Shown: in pieces, positions 6,003 to 8,263 of the stretch
How positions within the stretch are numbered: position 1 is the stretch's first letter
How the letters are laid out: each line of letters opens with the position of its first letter
Source: an uncultured archaeon
GTDB lineage: Archaea; Nanobdellota; Nanobdellia; Woesearchaeales; ARS49
Assembly: GCA_902385765.1 (NCBI GenBank)
Contig: CABMGU010000084.1
Location: 1-8,263, forward strand
Direction of reading: 5' to 3'
DNA: 8,263 bases
The notes under the pieces: generated by a model
Seen by the model: the letters and a program-made list of their open reading frames with translations, nothing else
What the model was told of the DNA's origin: nothing
The model's database searches: none
Made by a program: the position numbers and the translations under genes

Positions 6003-7130
6003 ATGGGTGACAAGGATACTATAACTTACGTCTACCAGACCAATGTGAGTGGTGTGGAGGAAGAGAACCGTTTTCTTCGTGAGAGTGTTGAGAATCTTGA
6101 GAAGGAGTTGGAGAAGTTTAAGCGTACTCCTTTGATTTCTTGTGAGGTTAGGGATTTTGTTGATGATAAGGTTATGGTGCGCTTGCCTAATGGTAATGAG
6201 TTTTTGGTTGATATGGCTGAGGGTTGTGGCAAGATTTCTATTGGCGATAATGTTCTTGCTGAGCAGAAGAATTTGACTGTTGTGAAAAGGATTACGCAGA
6301 CAAGGCGTTATGATGCTGATAAGTTTGTTATTGTTGAAAAACCAAATATTTCTTGGGAGCAGGTTGGTGGTTTGAAGGAGCAGGAAAGGGACATTAAGGA
6401 GGTTATTGAGCTTCCTTTGCTGAAGCCTGAGCTTTTCCGAAAAGTTGGTATTGAGCCTCCTAAGGGAATTTTGCTTCACGGTCCTCCAGGCACTGGCAAG
6501 ACTTTGTTGGCAAAGGCTGTTGCTGCTTCTACTAAGAGCACTTTTATTGAGGTTGTGGGTAGTGAGCTTGTTCAGAAGTTTATTGGAGAAGGCGCAAAAT
6601 TAGTTAAAGAGATTTTCCAGCTCGCAAGAGAAAAAGCTCCGAGTATTATTTTTATTGATGAGATGGATGCGATTGCTGCTGTGCGTATGGACATTGGCAC
6701 TTCTGGAGAAAGGGAAGTCCAGCGTACTTTTATGCAGTTGCTTGCTGAGATTGATGGTTTTGAGCCTTTGGCTAACGTTAAGATTATTGGTTGTACTAAC
6801 AGAAAGGATATCTTGGATCCGGCAATCATTCGTCCAGGAAGGTTGGACAGGCTTATTCATGTTCCTTTGCCTAATGAGGAAGCCAGAAGGGAGATTTTCA
6901 AGATTCATACGAGGAATATGTCTTTGGGCAAGTTGAATATGGAGAAAATCATTAAGGCTTTGGATGGTTTTAGTGGTGCGGAGATTAAGGCTGTTGCTAC
7001 TGAGGCTGGTTATTTTGCGATTAGGGATAACAGGACCAAGGTTGAGGAAAAAGACTTTACTAATGGTGTTACTAAGGTTTCTGCTGAAGTTGAGCTTGAA
7101 GGTCAGGATTATTTGAAGATGTTTGGGTAA
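6003..7130 (+). CDS. pan: Proteasome-activating nucleotidase (PAN), AAA+ ATPase
   Basis: 375 residues, slightly shorter than usual PAN (about 400-430). It forms a hexameric ring that unfolds proteins and feeds them to the 20S proteasome. Domains: coiled coil (about 17-42), then KRTP with P43, the likely counterpart of the proline kink that sets trimer-of-dimers packing, an OB domain (about 45-100), and an AAA+ core. Motifs: Walker A GPPGTGKT (160-167), pore loop KFIG (192-195), Walker B IIFIDE (215-220), sensor GCTNR (N266), and arginine fingers in RPGRLDR (277-283). The C-terminus is MFG, a version of the HbYX gate-opening tail with Phe for Tyr. No proteasome alpha or beta subunit lies in the window. 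The TAA stop lies inside structured element B. CDC48 is excluded because there is only one AAA domain with a coiled-coil/OB N-terminus. Confidence 0.93.
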   Translation: MGDKDTITYVYQTNVSGVEEENRFLRESVENLEKELEKFKRTPLISCEVRDFVDDKVMVRLPNGNEFLVDMAEGCGKISIGDNVLAEQKNLTVVKRITQTRRYDADKFVIVEKPNISWEQVGGLKEQERDIKEVIELPLLKPELFRKVGIEPPKGILLHGPPGTGKTLLAKAVAASTKSTFIEVVGSELVQKFIGEGAKLVKEIFQLAREKAPSIIFIDEMDAIAAVRMDIGTSGEREVQRTFMQLLAEIDGFEPLANVKIIGCTNRKDILDPAIIRPGRLDRLIHVPLPNEEARREIFKIHTRNMSLGKLNMEKIIKALDGFSGAEIKAVATEAGYFAIRDNRTKVEEKDFTNGVTKVSAEVELEGQDYLKMFG

Positions 7131-7190
7131 CCGCCAGGGGTTGAAGGGGGCATGGCGGTTGAGTGCCCCCTGGTATGATTGCGTAGCCTA
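7125..7190 (+). repeat. Structured intergenic element, copy B
   Basis: Same architecture and orientation as copy A, placed between PAN and the convergent methyltransferase gene. Stem 1 is AACCGCC 7129-7135 with GGCGGTT 7154-7160 (7 bp, perfect). Stem 2 is AGGGGGCA 7145-7152 with TGCCCCCT 7164-7171 (8 bp, perfect). Stem 3 is CCAGGGG 7134-7140 with CCCCTGG 7167-7173 (7 bp, perfect), and it excludes the other two. Relative to copy A, stem 2 gains one G-C pair and swaps an inner C-G pair for A-T, both changes compensated. GGCGGTTGAG, ATGATTGCG and AGCCTA are identical in the two copies. Nothing else in the window resembles it. It is not a typical archaeal terminator, since there is no T-run. Confidence 0.75.
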
Positions 7191-7195
7191 GAATT

Positions 7196-7972
7196 CTATA
7201 TTACTGCGTCAATGCACACCCTGTATCTTCTTATTCCGACTTGTTGTGTTTTGACTGTTTTGCTTTTGAGTTTTAGTTTTCTTGCTGGTTCTTCGAGGTC
7301 TTGTTCGCTTGCGAAGTCGTAGATGTGTAGTTTTGTTCCTTTTTTTGCGAATTTAAGTAATGCAGGAACGAGTTTGATTCCTTCGTGTGGTATTGCTGAG
7401 ATTATTCTGTCGAATTTGCCGAGTTTGATTTTCCTGATATCTCCTTTTACGAGTGTTATTTTGTGTCCGAGCTTGTTTATTTTGACGTTCTCGATTGCGT
7501 ATTTGTGTGCTGTCGGATTTACTTCTACTGCCGTTATTTGTGCTGGCGTGTATTTTGCAAGGACTAAAGGATACGGCGCTATTCCTGAGCCTACTACGAG
7601 TATTTTTTCTCTTTTTTTGACGAGTTTGGCAATTCTTAGCCTTTCGCTTCCGAGTCTTGGCGAGTAATAGCATTTTGCTACATCTACTTTGAGTGTTATT
7701 CCGCTTTCTTTTTGTGTTGTTTCAAATCTTTTTTGTCCTGCTATTATGCGTAGTTTTTGTGTTCTGTATTTTCCTGTGTGTTCGCCTGCTGCTGCGACTG
7801 TTTTGATGTTGTGAAGAAGCGCGAGTATTGTTTGCCCGATTAGTTTTTCTCTTTTTTTGAGCTCTTTTGGTATTTCTATTATTGCTATGTCTCCTACTAC
7901 GTCATAGCTTGTTCTCAAGAAGTTCATTTCTTTCTGGGTTAGTTTTCCTGTTAGTGCTTCTTTGAGGTTCAC
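7196..7972 (-). CDS. Trm5-like class I SAM-dependent (tRNA) methyltransferase
   Basis: 258 residues with a GTG start. Family features in order: a YDVVGDIAIIEIP segment (residues 23-35), a KTV...GEHTGKYRTQ region (57-72), KVDVAKCYYSPRLGSERLR (95-113), SAM motif I VVGSGIAPYP (126-135), acidic motif II VEVNP (149-153, E150 for ribose), and GDIR (177-180). This order is that of archaeal Trm5/Met-10+ proteins, which methylate G37 next to the tRNA anticodon. Two places differ from classical Trm5: the usual DxFAGVGPF-type motif is VVGSGIAPYP, and the NLP-like catalytic loop reads SAIP (192-195). The substrate may therefore differ; aTrm5a/TYW2-type enzymes are alternatives. The start overlaps the stop of FEN1 by 4 nt (GTGA), with a GGAG site 7 nt upstream (7980-7983), so translation is likely coupled. 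It ends in TAG and converges with PAN. Confidence 0.82.
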   Translation of the reverse strand: MNLKEALTGKLTQKEMNFLRTSYDVVGDIAIIEIPKELKKREKLIGQTILALLHNIKTVAAAGEHTGKYRTQKLRIIAGQKRFETTQKESGITLKVDVAKCYYSPRLGSERLRIAKLVKKREKILVVGSGIAPYPLVLAKYTPAQITAVEVNPTAHKYAIENVKINKLGHKITLVKGDIRKIKLGKFDRIISAIPHEGIKLVPALLKFAKKGTKLHIYDFASEQDLEEPARKLKLKSKTVKTQQVGIRRYRVCIDAVI

Positions 7973-8263
7973 GTGAAGTCTCCGAGTCCTTTTTGGTGTT
8001 TTGCTGGTGCTATTGCGTCTAAGGTTTTTTCCACTCTTTCTTTGTTGAAGTCGTGTTGTTCTACTAAAAATGAATATGCTTGTTGTCTGTCAACTGGTTT
8101 CCAGTTTAGTTCGTAATCTTCTGTTACTGGCATTGTTTTGAAGAGTTCGAGTATTTCTTTCCAGTTTTCGAGTGGGTGTTTTGTGAATATTTCTTCTGCG
8201 GTTTTGTGTTCTTTTACTATTGTCAGTCATTTTTTTGGTCCTATGCCTTTTACTCCTCCTGTC
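7969..8263 (-). CDS. fen: Flap endonuclease 1 (FEN1), C-terminal part, interrupted by an in-frame TGA
   Basis: The gene runs off the window; 97 codons are visible, plus the stop TGA at 7969-7971. Reading from the edge, TGGVKGIGPKK (the potassium-binding helix-turn-helix motif of FEN1) is followed by TGA at 8227-8229. The same frame then continues for 85 codons: LTIVKEH, then PVTEDYEL, then LVEQHDFNKERVEKTL, all typical of the FEN1 C-terminus, ending with QKGLGDFT, a PCNA-binding PIP-box-like tail. FEN1 removes 5' flaps during Okazaki fragment maturation and repair. Most homologs have alanine at the TGA position. Because the frame is unchanged on both sides, this is a substitution, a recoded codon or a sequence error rather than a frameshift. 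Translation stopping at the TGA would lose part of the DNA-binding motif and the PIP box. The methyltransferase gene overlaps its end by 4 nt. Confidence 0.85.

Noticed and set aside
5808..6479. 223-codon open frame on the minus strand across the tyrS/pan junction
   Set aside because: It overlaps two clearly conserved genes and a promoter, and its predicted protein is Asn/Leu/Thr-rich without any domain pattern.
8227..8237. Homopolymer frameshift (7-A run) as the cause of the FEN1 interruption
   Set aside because: FEN1 homology is in the same frame before and after the TGA, so a single indel would break rather than restore it.

Overview
The window reads as a piece of an archaeal chromosome. 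The information-processing genes are of archaeal/eukaryotic type: replication factor C small subunit, FEN1, the short archaeal TyrRS, the proteasome-activating ATPase PAN and a Trm5-like tRNA methyltransferase. Most genes have a TATA box about 26-27 nt upstream of the start codon and essentially no leader. The mix of fast-diverging but canonical archaeal genes, compact spacing and lipobox-containing secreted proteins of unknown function would suit an uncultivated lineage such as a DPANN archaeon. That placement is inference and is not proven by the sequence.

Layout. Positions 1-2539 (+) hold three tandem paralogous secreted proteins, the first truncated by the window edge and the other two with lipoprotein signal peptides. 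They share six spaced cysteines, and the two with visible starts each have their own promoter. Positions 2609-4724 (-) hold, in transcription order, a solo Cas4/Dna2-like PD-(D/E)XK nuclease with an Fe-S cysteine set, a small PRC-barrel protein and RfcS. Positions 4843-7130 (+) hold TyrRS and PAN, each with its own promoter. Positions 7196-8263 (-) hold the 3' part of FEN1, overlapped by a Trm5-like methyltransferase gene. No CRISPR array, tRNA, rRNA or transposase was seen.

The most interesting unexplained feature is a pair of related elements of about 65 nt. They fill both convergent gene junctions of the window (2534-2597 and 7125-7190), lie in the same orientation, and occur at no other junction. 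Each contains the TAA stop codon of the upstream gene, shares near-identical blocks with the other, and has two interlocking stems (pseudoknot or switch topology). One stem changes length and base pairs in a compensated way between the copies, and a third competing stem is also possible. I recognise no named family.

Other points worth a look: FEN1 carries an in-frame TGA in its most conserved motif, with clear homology continuing in the same frame afterwards, although TGA is an ordinary stop elsewhere in the window. The + strand is G+T rich whatever the gene direction, so + genes use T/G-ending codons and - genes use A/C-ending codons, which suggests strong replication-strand bias.
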